Positions 1 to 12,650 of a DNA stretch of 64,000 bases are shown here, piece after piece; position 1 is the first letter of the stretch; every line of letters starts with the position of its first letter. The notes under the pieces were generated by a model, which did no database searches, was not told where the DNA came from, and saw only the letters and a list, made by a program, of their open reading frames with translations. The stretch covers positions 96,083,946 to 96,147,945 of the forward strand of contig OY821517.1 in assembly GCA_963682025.1 (NCBI GenBank), read 5' to 3'. The position numbers and the translations under genes are program-made. This DNA is from Cordilura impudica. Lineage: Eukaryota > Arthropoda > Insecta > Diptera > Scathophagidae.

Positions 1-1
1 A

Positions 2-109
2 GCAGCTTATACACTACGTGGGATTGTATATGTTAAAAAGCACGAAAGTGATGAACCCATTAAAATTGATTTTCCGGACCAGCTGAAGCAGTTTTTTCGA
101 ACAAGCTAG
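2..109 (+). CDS. C-terminal tail of an unidentified protein (partial)
   Basis: A frame open from the window edge runs 35 codons to a TAG at 107-109. The peptide starts AAYTLRGIVYVKKHES and ends DQLKQFFRTS. Its composition is ordinary (mixed charge, no low complexity), unlike random AT-rich frames nearby. AT-rich 3' flanking sequence follows. I do not recognise the family; it could be a host last exon or the end of a transposon gene. Confidence 0.25.
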   Translation, partial: AAYTLRGIVYVKKHESDEPIKIDFPDQLKQFFRTS

Positions 110-2826
110 ATTTTTAATGCTATCTTTTATTTATTATTCTTATCTGTATTTACAGTTTAAAAAATCGTACTATATATTTCAAAAATTTATTTTAAAAAAT
201 TTAGCTTTCTGTTTCATTCTATTCAATCTTATATATAATTATATATCTTATAATATAATATAATCTTATATATAATATACTGGGAGACTTGCGCGAAAGG
301 TTTTCTTATTAACTAAAAAAAAAACAAGAAAGCTCGTTTTCTGTTTTATATGTAGGTACTTTCAGAACTGATGAATTGTAAATTTTATAAATATATTGTG
401 AAACATTGAGATAAACATATATTTTCTTAGTTCCGAAAGTTTTCGCTTTGTCAAACGAGCAAAACAAAAAAAGATATTCTTGATCGTTACAAAAAAAAAA
501 AAAAAAAAAATAAAAATACCATCAAATATGTTGGAGGTAGTATCATTGTTGGTAGCACTTTTTCACGGTATAGTATACATTGTCTTTACAACAAAGGAAA
601 GAAATGTCCGAAATAAGACGCTTATTTATTGCTCTCATATTCACATATATCTGTCAGAAAGCTGAAATATTGTACAGATATTTCTCAAATTTGGTTTGTG
701 GATGTTTATGCAAAAAAATATTTGATTTTGTCGAATATGATCAGGATTGGTATATTTTGCGATATAACAACTGAAAGAAATCAAAAAAAAGTACAAGGGT
801 CTATTATTTTAGCATAGTGAGTTGGTTGAAATGACATTATTAGGGCATTTTTTACTATCGTATTTATATAACTTTGGCTCTAATGGGGATCCGTTTATAT
901 AGATGTAAAAATAATATATTTGAAACTTTAATTCAACTTTAGTTTATTTATTGATGTTTATAAAATTTCACATTTTGCAATTTTCGTTGAAACAATTTTC
1001 AGTTATTGCGATATTTATAGTATACAAATAAATGGCTCCTTTTCGTCTGCAGTTAAAATGGTATTATTGATGTCGTTAATAAAACTTTCTCATCTATGAT
1101 CAAGGAAGTGATCATTGGGGAGCAGTAAGGATAAAGTCCGATAGACGTGAAATTTTACTTAGAATATTTTTATGTTTGCTTGCTTAAATCTCGCCTAAAG
1201 CCGAAGTGTAATTCGGGCAATTGCTACGTATATAAATTAATACAAAATATATTAAAATATATTTAAAATAAATATTTCGCTGATAACAACACCACACATA
1301 AAGAAATACCAAAATTATTTCACAAGCTGACGTTGCGTTTTATGTAAATCGAACAAAACAGTTATTTCGGAACAATACCGTTGCATGCGTCATCCGGCGT
1401 GATTACCAAAACACAGAAATTCTGTAAGGTAGTAAATTCCCACCAACAACATTGAACGGCATTGCACGGGCCAACGTATAAAATAGCTCATTTTACAATA
1501 ATACAATTGCAGAAAGAATGACAACAAAATACCTCAATGGCGTGATCAGCAAACCTGTTGATATAAAATAGGGTGGTTTTAAGAATATGATTGCTTCTAA
1601 ATTTTGAATAACCAATAAAGACGAATGTTGTGTCGCCATCAGCGCACAACAATTAATTCTTTTTAAACTAAAATACTTCCAGCAGTTTAATTTATATAAC
1701 TGAAAATAACAATGAGTCGTCTCTTTTTAACTAAAGAGAGGATATGTCGATCGCAATGTTAAAAATTTACTAAGAAGCATTATCGTCCATATTTAGGTGG
1801 CAAGGTAGTATAAATACGCACACGGCCTCGTTACCTTTTAACAATTCGGTATGTGATGTTATACCAGTATACCCAGCCAGCATTTTATGAAAAAATAATC
1901 ATATTCCGGTATTTTGTCGGGAGAAAATGGTATCCTACTCGCGTTTTTCATATTTGACTCACTTTCAATTCATATTTTTAAGCTGGGAGAATTTTTGGAT
2001 TTTTGTTAAAACAATCTTCCAAATGCCGACTGGTTATGTTCTGCCTTCACTATAAATATACTCATAATGTATGGTTAAGTGTGTCTGACTGTATTTGTTT
2101 AAATGTGTTGTGTCCCTCTGTAAAATTCTACTTATGTAAACATCAGGATATTGGTTTTAAAATTTATGAGTGCATAAATTTTATTGATGATAATTTTTGC
2201 GTTATTGACATTTATAAATTATTTATACAATACATATTTGCATATATCATGATATATCTTGTAGGAATATCTTTTTTGCAATTTTGAGCACTGAAAAATG
2301 GACAGTTAAAACTACTTATGTAAACAACAAAAAAAAAAAACATTGTTTATTCCTGTACAGATTCCTAACAAAATATAATTTATAGATATGAAAATTTTTG
2401 TAATATTTAAAACGAAAGATGTAGGATGCATGCAATTGATCACAATCACTTCTTATTGCTATCTATTACTAAAAATTTAAGTTTGAGCTACTGAACACAA
2501 ATTTCCTAGAGGGTTTGAAAATATTTTGTTTTACCTTCCAATAAATTTAATTTTATTGTTGTTGGATTGTTAAGGTTTTTGTTAAATCCAGGTGAAATAT
2601 TAAACTACAATTTAGAAGTTTGAATCTAAAAACCCTTGACTACATTTTGGGCGTTACTTATTTATTTATTTCTTTTTATATTCCTTTGATCTTATGATGC
2701 AGATTTAAAACATAGGCATTTACAATATTTTAACAGCAGAATTTTAATTGGCAATGTAGTCAAGTGCCATACTCCAAGTGTATTAAAGACAGAAAGAATA
2801 ATTGGCGTACCAATACCCTAAATTTT
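110..2826. other. AT-rich intergenic stretch, no gene seen
   Basis: No frame here resembles a known protein; the short open frames are stop-free AT-rich stretches. Around 655-760 there is weak similarity to the middle of the H element (wording equivalent to 'tctcaaatttggtttg' and 'atgatcaggattgg'), possibly a very old H copy. The remainder shows nothing I can assign. Confidence 0.5.
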
Positions 2827-3602
2827 TATACCCTATACCACTATGTGGTTTGGGTATAATGACTTTGTGCTGCTGTTTGTAACAACCAAAAATATTTGAC
2901 CTAGACCCATCTTTAATTATACCGATCGAATCAGAATCACTTTCTGAGTTGATTTAACAATGTCCGTCCGTCCGGCCGTCCGTCCGTCCGTCTGTGTGTC
3001 CATGTAAACTTTGTAATCAAACTGCAGGTCGCAAATACGAATATATTTTGATGAAATTTGGTATGTAAGCTTTTATCGGCAATGGGATGAACGCTATTGA
3101 AATTGGTGAGAATCGGTCCATGTTCAGACTTAGCCCCCATACAAATTACCCCTATGAAATCGACATAAATTTCCATGAGATCCAAATTGTCATATAGATC
3201 TTATTCAAATTGGGTTTGTATGCGTTCATTACATCCATTAATGAGGAGTCCAAAAGTGATCCCTTTGGCCCCAATCATGATCTTCACTTAAATCTATTAA
3301 AAAACAAAAATATTGCACTGATTCTTCTCAAATTTTGTTTGTATATATTTTTGCAAAATAAAAGAGACTTTACCAACCATGATCAGGATCGGTCCATTTT
3401 TGGACCTAGTCCCCGTATAGATATATCATCCGATATGAACTTTTTCTTATCTGCAGCCGAAAAAATTAAAAAAATTCCACTCAAATTTGCTTTTTGCTTA
3501 TTTTCTATATCCAGTTAGTTGGGCCCGAGATATAGGGTCTCTAAACGCTTGGTATAGGGTATCGTTTAGTCGGTCTAGACCGACTATAATTTTCTTACTT
3601 GT
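2827..3602 (+). mobile_element. H element copy H1 (HINE/DINE-like non-autonomous element)
   Basis: Full-length copy of a family present at least ten times in the window. It starts TATACCCTATACCACTATG and ends CTTACTTGT. Near the ends lie inverted 12-mers (ATACCCTATACC and GGTATAGGGTAT), a short 5' palindrome (ACCACTATGTGGT) and a 3' palindrome (GTCGGTCTAGACCGAC) about 14 bp from the end. A (GTCC)n microsatellite sits at 2960-2992. Flanks are T on both sides. These features match helentron-associated interspersed elements in general; no transposase is encoded, so movement would need a helentron supplied elsewhere. The family assignment is inference; the repeat itself is certain. Confidence 0.8.
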
Positions 3603-3627
3603 TATATTTGCGATAATGACTGATATA

Positions 3628-4685
3628 CAGTGTGCGACAAAACATATGCACGAGCTTGTGCTTACTAGCATATAGCTTAATTACATAAAAAAACTCATTG
3701 GTTTTGCATTTTTTTATTTATTTATAATGAAGATAGAGCATTATTAATAACACAAGACATAATATAAAATAAAAATGAAATAAAAAACAGAAAGAAATAA
3801 TATTACATTTACAACAACGCCGTTTGATCGCGACAAAACAAAAGCAAACAAATTTGGAATAAATCATAGGGTGATATCACACATTATTAGCCGTTTCTGT
3901 ACTCAGGCTTATTGACTCCCACACATGAGATTAATAAAAAGTAAACCCTTTATATTAGCAAGTTCTGTTGCAAACCAATTGCAAGTAAATGTTTCAATGA
4001 CATCCATTCAAAAACGAATTGTTGAAGGTGAGTTAAAACTATACCGAAGTGCAAAAAACCATTTATTTCCGCCAAAAATAGACTACCTAGAATGGAGTTT
4101 GCAAAAACACATAAACTGGAGTACAACCCAATGGAAGACCGTACTTTTCTCTGAAGAGTCGAAATTTAATTTAAAAAATCCTGATGGATTTAAGCTAGTA
4201 CGCAGACCTAAAACACAACGTCTTAATCATCGGTATGCTCAAGGCAACTTAAAACATGGAGGAAGAGATGTTTTGGTCATGGGATCGGACCAACTCAGAA
4301 AATATATGGCGTAGTGGATAGTTTAATGTATAAGGATATTCTAAAAAGTGTAATGCTGCCACATGCAGAGGAGGAAATTTCACTTAGACACATGACAACG
4401 AAATACGACTAAATGCGTGAACGGATGGTTTAAATACAATAAGATTAACGTTTTGATATGGCAAGTGATATTGTTTTGTCGCGTAAAAAACAACTATATT
4501 AAAGATTTAATATGAAATTTTTTATATTTGAAAACAAATTTTATTTGTTTTTATTTTGTTTTAGTAAATTTAGTTAGTTTATTTTATAAATAACTAAAAT
4601 AATTAGAAACCCAAATGTGTTTGTCATTGTTATTAAGCCATATTGTGTAAACCACAAGCTCGTGCATATGTTTTATCGCACACTG
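3628..4685 (+). mobile_element. Tc1/mariner element, dead but with intact TIRs
   Basis: Inverted repeats of about 33 bp (CAGTGTGCGACAAAACATAT... at 3628 and its complement ending 4685, differing at one C/T position) are flanked by TA at 3626-3627 and 4686-4687, the target duplication of the Tc1/mariner superfamily. The 1,058 bp length is short for Tc1 (~1.6 kb), and the remaining transposase frame covers only the central part, so internal DNA has been lost. Confidence 0.9.
3925..4314 (+). pseudogene. Tc1 transposase fragment
   Basis: A 129-codon frame carries the Tc1 catalytic-core wording: W..VLFSEESKFNL..PDG..(V)RRP, where family members usually read VLFSDES. The aspartate that is the first catalytic residue of the DD34E triad is glutamate here. 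The frame runs into a stop after GGRDVLVMGS; the next codons in another frame (4321-4380) still read like the family's YKDIL..VMLPHAE. The N-terminal paired-like DNA-binding part is reduced and the last part of the triad is not in frame. An inactive relic inside intact inverted repeats. Confidence 0.8.
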
Positions 4686-5018
4686 TATTTTTTTTCAAAT
4701 GATTAACCAAAATAACCCTTCGACTTCAGGCCTGCAGTGGTCCAGTGAATATAAAATGTGGTGAGTCAATTATAAAATAATAATTTACTAGTAGAGTGCA
4801 GCCCTCCAAATTCGAGTGCATATTCTAGGAAACTTTTTTTATCATTCAATTTATTTCTTGCAATGTTTTTAATCTATTTAAATCATTAAGTTTGTTTCAT
4901 TATAAATATTTGTTGAACACACAGAAATAAAGGACACCTTGTATGCCACCTAAAGGTATTAAAATTTTTGGCAATTCACAATTCAACACAGGGTATGTGT
5001 TATGCAATTATTGTAATG

Positions 5019-5300
5019 TGCACGCATAACTTTCCTTAAACTCAACAAATTTAAACAGTTAATAGCTCAAAACGAAAGAGGTTGATCGATTGAGTGTTTT
5101 TGGACTTGTGTCAACAGCCTACGTTAATTAGAACTCTGGTTATAGAGGTTTGAGTGAAGGAAAATTTTGAAAAAATCTTGAAAAAATTGAATGTAAAGTT
5201 GGTTGTGCACGCATAACTTTCCTCAAACTCAACGAATTTAAACAGGTAATAGCTCAAAAGAAAGAGCTTGATCCACTAAGTGTTCTCAGAGTGAAACATT
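5019..5300. repeat. ~187 bp tandem unit (about 1.5 copies), also found inside a Helitron
   Basis: The stretch beginning TGCACGCATAACTTTCC at 5019 recurs at 5206, a 187 bp period. The same unit, including 'caacagcctacgttaatt' and 'agaactctagttatagag', is found at about 30235-30400 inside the small Helitron at 30084-30428. This region is therefore probably a relic of the same Helitron family whose termini have been lost. Confidence 0.6.
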
Positions 5301-6099
5301 CAAGATCCATTCATTCGAAGAGGAGGTATGAGAATTCGAATTGCTTGAGTGAATGTGTCCCATAAGAAATGTACAGGGTAGCATTGTGTTTGAGTATAAC
5401 TAGAGTAAGGTGGGAGTTGAGTAAATTTCAATGATTGATGACATATCTGTGTCTAAATAACTTTCATTAAAAAAAAAAAAAAAATGAAGGAAATCGGCCG
5501 AATAGAACGGCCATACGGACTGACTTTAGTTTTCATAATTTTTTTTAGTATATAGATAACATTAAAAAGATTTAACAGAAGCGTAATATTGACTGTAATT
5601 TCTGTTAATTTTTCTTTATTAACAGATAAAAACTCCTTACAACAAAATTTAATAGCTAAAGAAGGCAAAATAAAAACTTATAAAATATTTGAAATAAATA
5701 ATAATGATAAATTGTTAATAACATAATTTATCATTACTAACATACGAAAAATATTTCCTCTTCATTTTGTTTCATTGTGACCTTATAATTTGATGTAATT
5801 TCAAATAAAATATTGAAATTACTTTTCTTATGTGATTAGTTTACAACTTTTGTCACTTTCTGTTAAGATTATATTTAATTTTAAGCAGTATCAAAATCAA
5901 ACATATTTTTGGGGCTTAATATATGGGGGGTTTCATATCAAGCGACTTAACTATTGAAACCGATGTCTTCCGATCGGAATGAAATTCGCACCAAGGTTAG
6001 TCCTATTGAATAGTAGTTTACAACAGGGCTCCCCATTGCTCGAGCTGCTCGAGTAGTTACTGACCTATTCGAGCTTAACGAGTAGCTCGAGTAGTAAAA
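5301..6099. other. Unassigned AT-rich stretch with a CTCGAG-rich patch
   Basis: No recognisable gene. At 6036-6095 a short patch repeats CTCGAG/CGAGTAG motifs (for example gctcgagtag twice), resembling the ctactcgaa core of the satellite that follows and perhaps marking its degenerate edge. A run of 15 A lies at 5469-5484. Confidence 0.4.
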
Positions 6100-6719
6100 A
6101 TTAACATTTTTCATGTTTGAAAGCATGCAAAAAGTTAAATGTAGGTATTTGGTATAACAAATGTATACTTTTTAGAATCGTATAGATGCCAGGAATATCA
6201 TCATTAATTTTAACTTGAGTTGGAGTGTCTCACTGGCGTGGGCAAACTACTACTCGAAAAAGCTCGACGACTTTCCATGCAAATGTATGATAATATCAAT
6301 TTCATAGATGTTTGACGTCATTTGGAAAAAAATTTCCAAAAATATGTGGTATGATTTTACATATTTTGAAGTCAGTTGTATTGGTAGAATAGTCTCCTGA
6401 AATATTGAAGCATTCTGATAAAAACTATGGAGTGGGCTAACTACTACTCGAAAAGGATCATCCACGTTCCACCCAAATGTATGAAAATATGTTCTTCGTA
6501 TATGTTTGATGCATTTTTACAAAAATATATTCAAGAACACTTGGAAAACACTTTTAGCATTTTAATCTGAATATGTGAAGAGGATATGTTTTTAAAATTT
6601 CAAAGCATTTAGACAAAAATGTTGGCATGTGAGAATAACTACTCGAAAAAATCGAAAATTTTGCATAAAGTGTAAAAAATATCAAATTTTTTCACTGCTT
6701 GTTATTGACTATATTCATT
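6100..6719. repeat. ~190 bp satellite, left block
   Basis: Diverged tandem units identified by the core 'aactactactcgaaaa' at about 6249, 6441 and 6632 (spacing ~191 bp), each followed by wording like 'gaccactttccatacaaatg' and 'gaaaatttgctcttatttcaagtttga'. The same units continue at 15703 beyond the 9 kb transposon, so the array was one block before the insertion. Confidence 0.75.
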
Positions 6720-7187
6720 AAGGTGACCCTTATTGTTTTTTCGATTTTCCAAACAAGCAGGTCATTTTTGTGTAAGATTGGGAGAAAAAAAAATTTGACA
6801 ACAATTTGGGCTCGATCGGTTTAAAATTCGCGTGCCGCACGAGGGTTAGAGTTCGTGAGAATGAACAAAATTTATAAAAAGAAGCTTAGGGGTCATCCCT
6901 ACGGAGGTAAAATGTATGAGCTACCCCCATTATTTTTGTATCCCCAATATTTCTCTAAATCAAACGTACCCTCTGTCTTCAACCCCATACAAAAAAAAAA
7001 ACAAAAAAATTGCACGAAAATGCACCAAAATAGAAAAACAAAATATATGAGCGTTTCAACGAGAATTATTTCTATGGTCTCCGATTTTGATAAAATTTGG
7101 TGAGTGTGTTTGGAATCGAACGCATATTTCCAAAACATTTTTTATTTTTTATTTTTTTTTGAAAACTGTGGCAACCCCGAAACTTTG
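6720..7187 (+). repeat. Left long terminal inverted repeat of the 9 kb transposon
   Basis: Runs from AAGGTGACCC through 'gtgccgcacgagggttag', 'ctcccccattatttttgtat'-like text and 'gataaaatttggtgag' to 'ctgtggcaaccccgaa', and is mirrored at 15199-15702. The arms differ by scattered substitutions and small indels, so they are old. Confidence 0.85.
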
Positions 7188-7543
7188 AATTATCGCTAAG
7201 TTTATTGTTATACTTTTTTAGTTTGTGGAATCCCCGAATTATTGTTTAAATTTTTTGTTTATGTTAGATGCGTTTTTTTTATGTACACGTATTGACCTTC
7301 TAGTTGTTCTCTGACATTTGCAATTAAAACATACAACCTGTGAGCGGAAAATTAAAGCTAAGCAGTGTTAGTTTAAACTTTCTTATGTGTTGTGATAGTG
7401 AATAATTCATCATTTCAATTCATACTAAAAGCAACCCAGCAAAAAGTGAAATAAAAAAGTGAAGTAAAAGGAAAATAAAACATTTAAAACTAAAAGATAA
7501 AAACTACATTAAAAAAAAATAGCAGGTGAGCATTTGATTTTCA

Positions 7544-9831
7544 ATGGCATCATGTATGAAAAAAAGTAATTTGAAATCGCAACAACCCAGCATTTATTTG
7601 ATTGAAAATGTTATTCCGCAGCTGTTGGCATCAAAATTGTCGTCTAAGAAAGAAGTTCTTGGTGTATTTTTTTTTAACACTCGTACACTAAAATTGGAAG
7701 TGCGAAAAAGTATAACAATGGCTGCAAACGAAGTGCTCGTTTTCTGGGATAAGGCGTGAATTCCGACGCGAGACAAATCTGCCATCATAAAACAAATTGA
7801 CAAATTGTACCAGGATTGGAGGAAATTAAACAAGAGCGCAACAAGAGGAGGACCGGCTCATAAGGTAAAAGAAGAAAAGTTTGTCGAAGAATTAGACGAC
7901 CTCTTCGTTATTGCCCATATTAATGCACTTACAACGATTACAATACCGGAGGATATAGAGTTATTGCTTGCGCAGAGGAAAAACGACCGCCTAGGCAGCA
8001 TGATTGGCATGACATGGCTCTAGTTGGCATTGAAAAAAGTAAAATTGAACGAGGAGCGACAAAAGAACAACGGCGAATATGAGAGCGACTACTGAAATTA
8101 ATACCTTATCAACCTTATACCTTATTGTAAATTGCAGAAGACGCACAATTTTATTATTTGTACTCAATATTTATTCCACTACAGTGCAAGTAATATCATC
8201 TACCGAATCGTCAGACAATGGTGGCGATGGTGGAACGGAATGAGAAGTGGACGCTCTACCGTCGACTTGGAAAATTGTAAAAAGAGGAACACAGTCATTT
8301 ATCAATGAACGGATCGTTTCTGCTTTGGACAAATGCATGATATAAGACCGAAATGCAATGCATTTAATGACTGCAGCTGAAGGGCGTGGCCACAACGTAT
8401 CAAATTTGGTATTGAATCGCTTGTCAGTTCAAAGATACCGTAATGCAAATCGACAAAAAATAGCTGGTTTTGTAAAGGAGAACTTATATGTAATATTACT
8501 CTTCTATACCTATTTATTTTCAATATTAATATAAATATTTTTCCATTACAGTTAAAGAAAGCAGCATTTTTTGTAGTGCATTGGGATGGCAAAATACTGG
8601 AAGACATTACAGGAAAGAATAAGATTGATCGCCTTCCAGTTATTGTTACTAATGGAGAAATGGAACAAATATTAAGCATTCCAAAACTAGATTGTGGAAA
8701 AGGTAAAAACATTGCAGCGGCTGTTCAATACCTACTGGTAGAATGGAAGATTTCGAATCGAGTTCAAGCAATGTCTTTTGATACGACATCGTCAAACATT
8801 GGTGAATTCGGAGGAGCTGCAATTTTACTTGAACAGTTATTAGAGAGAGATTTGATGTATCTACAGTGTCGGCATCACATATACCAATTGGTGCTAAGAG
8901 CAGTTTTCGAAGAAAAAATTGGAAACACTTCTGCATCAGATGTTGGCCTGTTTCGGCGTTTCCCGCTAAATTGGGAAAATGTTACTCAAAAGTCATTTGA
9001 AACTGGAGTAAGCGATGAAATCGTTGTTTCGAAATTAATAACTGCAGATGACATCATTACATTTTGCATGGCCAAGCAACAGAAAATACAACGTCGCAAC
9101 GACTATAAGGAACTATTGGAATTGGTTGTTTTATTCCTTGGCGGCGATTTGGGCGAATATAAGTTTAAGCAACTCATACCCATTCACCACGCACGATGGA
9201 TGTCCAAGGCAATCTACTCGTTGAAAATATTTATGCTCAGAGACCAATTTAAACAGTCAAAGTCACAATTGGATGGAATTCGAGATGGCTGTATATTTAT
9301 TGTTCGTTTGTACGTAAAAGTATAACTGTACTGAAGCTGTCAAAGCGCCGATTCAGGACTTGAACTTTTTGAAAGCTCTTCACTTATATGCAGACTTAGG
9401 TGAGAAATTGTCAAAAATAATGGTAACAAAGTTTATCAGACATTTGTGGTATCTAGCGGAGGAGGCTATAGATCCAGCCTTTTTTGATTCAGATGTTTCG
9501 TGTGACATAAAACGAAAAGTGTTGGCTATTATGTACATAAAGGACGGAGAAGAAAGCCGTGAAATAAAAGAAAGGGTAGTCCAACTATAAAAACATACTG
9601 ATGAAGAAACTGGAGAAGAAGATGATGATTGTGGTTCCTCTGGTAGCTCTGAAGATGTTGAAGGCCCTATCAGTAGTAAGAAAAAAATTGTGGTTAAATT
9701 TGCAGAAGTAAATGAACAATTTTTGTCGATAACTTGAGCGCTTTCATAACCTCAAAAACTAAAAACTTTTTCCAACGCTTCAACTTGCCGCATGAATTTT
9801 TACGATATCCGTCGGAAACGTGGCCACGACG
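7544..9831 (+). pseudogene. Decayed transposase of the 9 kb element (C-x2-H class, RNase H-like), 5' part
   Basis: Begins MASCMKKSNLKSQQPS at 7544 and reads through a TGA (7757-7759) into a frame containing FWDKA...IPTRDKS. A second stop is at 8021, with more near 8254 and 8343, and a frameshift near 9322. A 62 nt GT-AG intron (8490-8551) restores the frame into VVHWDGKILEDITG. Recognisable blocks in order: HWDGK (~8578), FDTTSSN (~8775), CRHH (~8870), HARWMSKAIYSLK (~9190) and HLWYLAEEA..AFFD (~9445). D, D and C-x2-H spacing is typical of the hAT/Kolobok/P group of cut-and-paste transposases. I know this as a widespread, usually unnamed arthropod family. Its last ~60 residues lie at 14716-14891, separated by the Transib insertion. 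Confidence 0.75.
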
Positions 9832-9870
9832 CACAGTGGCGCCCATAGAGCAAACGAGGTTGCAAAAATC
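9832..9870 (+). other. Transib terminus: heptamer - 23 bp spacer - nonamer
   Basis: CACAGTG occupies 9832-9838. The spacer 9839-9861 is exactly 23 bp. The nonamer GCAAAAATC is at 9862-9870. The published Transib consensus (Kapitonov and Jurka) is a CACAATG-like heptamer, 23 bp and AAAAAAATC, and the vertebrate 23-RSS heptamer is CACAGTG. This heptamer equals the RSS form; the nonamer matches 7 of 9 Transib positions. Confidence 0.75.
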
Positions 9871-11494
9871 AAAATCTTCATGTGCGCCGATGAAGTTTTG
9901 AATAAACCCATGTTATAGGAAACTTTTCAGCGATTTCAAATATGCTACTCTTAATAATATCACGTTTTTAGTTTAGAAGATATAACCGTTCAAAGTTGAC
10001 CGACATTCGGTTTTCAAAAAAACACACAATTTTTAGTCAATTTGTTGCGATTTCAGGTGTAATATCACGAAAAAGAGGTAACGAATCACCTTATTTTTTA
10101 TTTGTATTGATTGATGTATCTATTAAATGTATAATGATAAAAAAAATTAACTGTTTGCTTTGTGTTTCTCCTGGTAAATCAGTATTTAAAACTATCCGTT
10201 TTTTTACTATTTTTCAACTTTGACGGATAATAAAAAAATCCATATTTTTTCTATATTTGCAAAACATGTTCTTTGATTATTTCTTTACATAATTCAAAAG
10301 GTTTTATCTGCCCGTACGTGCCCGTTTGGCTTCTAGAGGTAAAAGAGGTTAAAAAGACATGGTTGCAGAAATTGTATGGCGTGCATCCCTTACATGTTTT
10401 GACTGACAGTAATTTGATCTAATAGTTTGAAAATTGCATTTTAAGTCGGGTGTCTACCTGTGAGCCTCTGCCAAAGTCTACTCCCAATATTCTGTTACAG
10501 ACACAGGATGCACAAAAAACTACTCATTGAAATTCGCAGGTACGCAACTCACTTAAAAATTACTTTGGAGTACAAATGGTCAAGAACAATATTGACTTAT
10601 GGTCCCTCCAGGTAGGCACACATCTTATTTAGACACGAGCATAATATCAAAATTGCATAATTCAACCTAAATCCATATGTATGCAGGGAACAGGTAAATA
10701 TTTAGGCATGGTAGCATAAGCCTATATATTGCAAAGTAAGCATAATGCCTGGATTAGTCTACGACTGAAAGTTGGCGCAACAAGTACTGAAACCATGGCG
10801 TTAAACAATTTAAGTACTGAAAACATGGCGTTGAACAATTTAAAATTATTTGAACTGTTTAGAAGGTCAAAAACACCAAAGTTTTTCACGGAAGCTGCTT
10901 TAGAACAACTTGATAGCTTATACGGAAATATTGAGAGAAGCGAAATTATAAAAAACTAGCTGTTTTTACCCGGTCTTGCCCGGGATGAAAAGGCCTTTGA
11001 CTTGAAAAATGGTTCACTATGCTTACCGGGCGCTGAGTACTTAGTACCCAATTAACAAATTCCCCAATAAAATGAACTCTCTCCCAAAAATTTGTATGGG
11101 CAGTAAATTCATTTTTTATTTCAATTAAAAAGTTTTTGGTTTTTTAATTTATAAGTTTTTTATAAGATGCTGCAGCAAAAATGCTTCAAAAATAAGGTGC
11201 GAAACTGCTTAAAGTTTTTTTTTTTCAGTTTATTTATAAACATCAAATAAAACGGAATGGGCCGCAAATTAAAGGAATCAAAACTTTTAAAAATTCAATT
11301 AATTCATTCAATAAGTGATCATCATTGAGCAGAGACGTCAAATTCAAGCTTCAGAAATTAAAGACTAATGCGACGTTTAATAATGTGTCGCAAGGTTTCT
11401 TTAAGCAACTGCTTATAGTATATGTGTTGCCTATTTTGATCAACAGGTAATTATTTCACATACGTAGATAAAATTTATCATACGACATTTCACT

Positions 11495-12650
11495 AAGCTG
11501 TGTTCCGCGAGCGAGTCGCGTTCGCTTCCGCGCGTTTGGCAGCCAGACCCGTGCTGCCGCGCAGTCGTTGTCAACTTATTTTAATCGCCAAAAAATATTT
11601 TTCAGATCATTGCGATATTTTTGGTAAGCTGTGTTCCGCGAGCGCTCGCGTCCGCATCCGTCGCGCCTCGCGCCGCTTCCTCGCAGCTACTACCCGTGCT
11701 GCCGCTTAGTTCTCGTTAACTTATTTTAATTCCTAAAACATATTTTTTAGAGCATTGCGAAAATTTAGTTAAGCTGTGTTCCGAGAGCGCGTCGCGTGCT
11801 CATCCGCCGCGTCCGAGTTAGCGGTCGCGCGACGCGTGTTTGGCAGCCACACCCGTGCTGCCGCGCAGTTGCTGTCAACTTATTTTAATCGCCAAAATAT
11901 ATTTTTCAGATCATTGCGATATTTTAGCTGAGCTGTGTTCCGCGAGCGCGCCTCGCGCCGCTTCCTCACAGCTACTACCCGTACATCCGCTTAGTTCTCG
12001 TTAACTTATTTTAATTCCTAAAACATTTTTTTTGGGCATTGCGATATTTTAGCTGACCTGTGTTCCGAAAGCGCGTCGCGTGCGCATCCGTCGCGTCCGA
12101 GTCCGCGGTCGATATTTTAGCTGAGCTGTGTTCCGCGAACGCGTCGCGTCCGCGCGCCTCGCGCCGCTTCCTCGCAGCTACTACCCGTGCCTCCGCTTAG
12201 TTCTCGTTAACTTATTTTAATTCCTAAAACATATTTTTCAGATCATTGCGATATTTTAGCTGAGCTGTGTTCCGCGAGCGCGTCGCATCCGCATCCGTCG
12301 CGTCCGCGCTCCGCGCGCCTCGCGCCGCTTCCTCGCAGGTACTACCCGTACTGTCGCTTAGTTATCATTAACTTATTTGAATTCCTAAAACATATTTTTT
12401 AGAGCATTGCGATATTTTAGCTGAGCTGTGTTCCGAGAGCACGTCGCGTCCGCGTTCGTTCGCCGCGCGCCGTTTCCGCACGTTTGGCGGCCATACCTGT
12501 TCTGCCGCGCAGTTGTTGTCAACTTATTTTAATCGCCAAGATATATTTTTCAGGTCATTAAGATGTTTTAGCTGAGCTGTGTTCCGCGAGCGCGTCGCGT
12601 CCGCATCCGTCGCGTCCGCGTCCGCGCGCCGCGCGTCGCTTCCTTGCAGC
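11495..12650 (-). repeat. GC-rich ~150 bp tandem array within Helitron 2a
   Basis: Units begin 'gctgtgttccgcgagcg' at about 11499, 11629, 11774, 11934, 12057, 12124, 12264, 12425 and 12576, mostly 125-160 bp apart. Each joins a CpG-dense tract (cgcgtcgcgtccgcatccg) to an AT-rich tract ('aacttattttaattcctaaa', 'cattgcgatattttagctg'). Unit types alternate between 'cgcgcgtttggcagcca' and 'cgccgcttcctcgcagct' versions. Confidence 0.85.

Noticed and set aside
2937..3185. A similar 75-90 codon antisense frame in H1, H2, H5, H7, H8 and H9 (MAIYVDFIGVICMGARSEHGP...)
   Set aside because: The frame is shared because the copies are related. Differences between copies mostly change amino acids, there is no start or stop conservation, and it includes the GTCC microsatellite. 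No sign of selection for a protein.
11495..12650. GC-rich tracts as CpG-island promoters or ribosomal DNA
   Set aside because: They are periodic units inside a Helitron and recur in three copies; no rRNA wording or adjacent gene.
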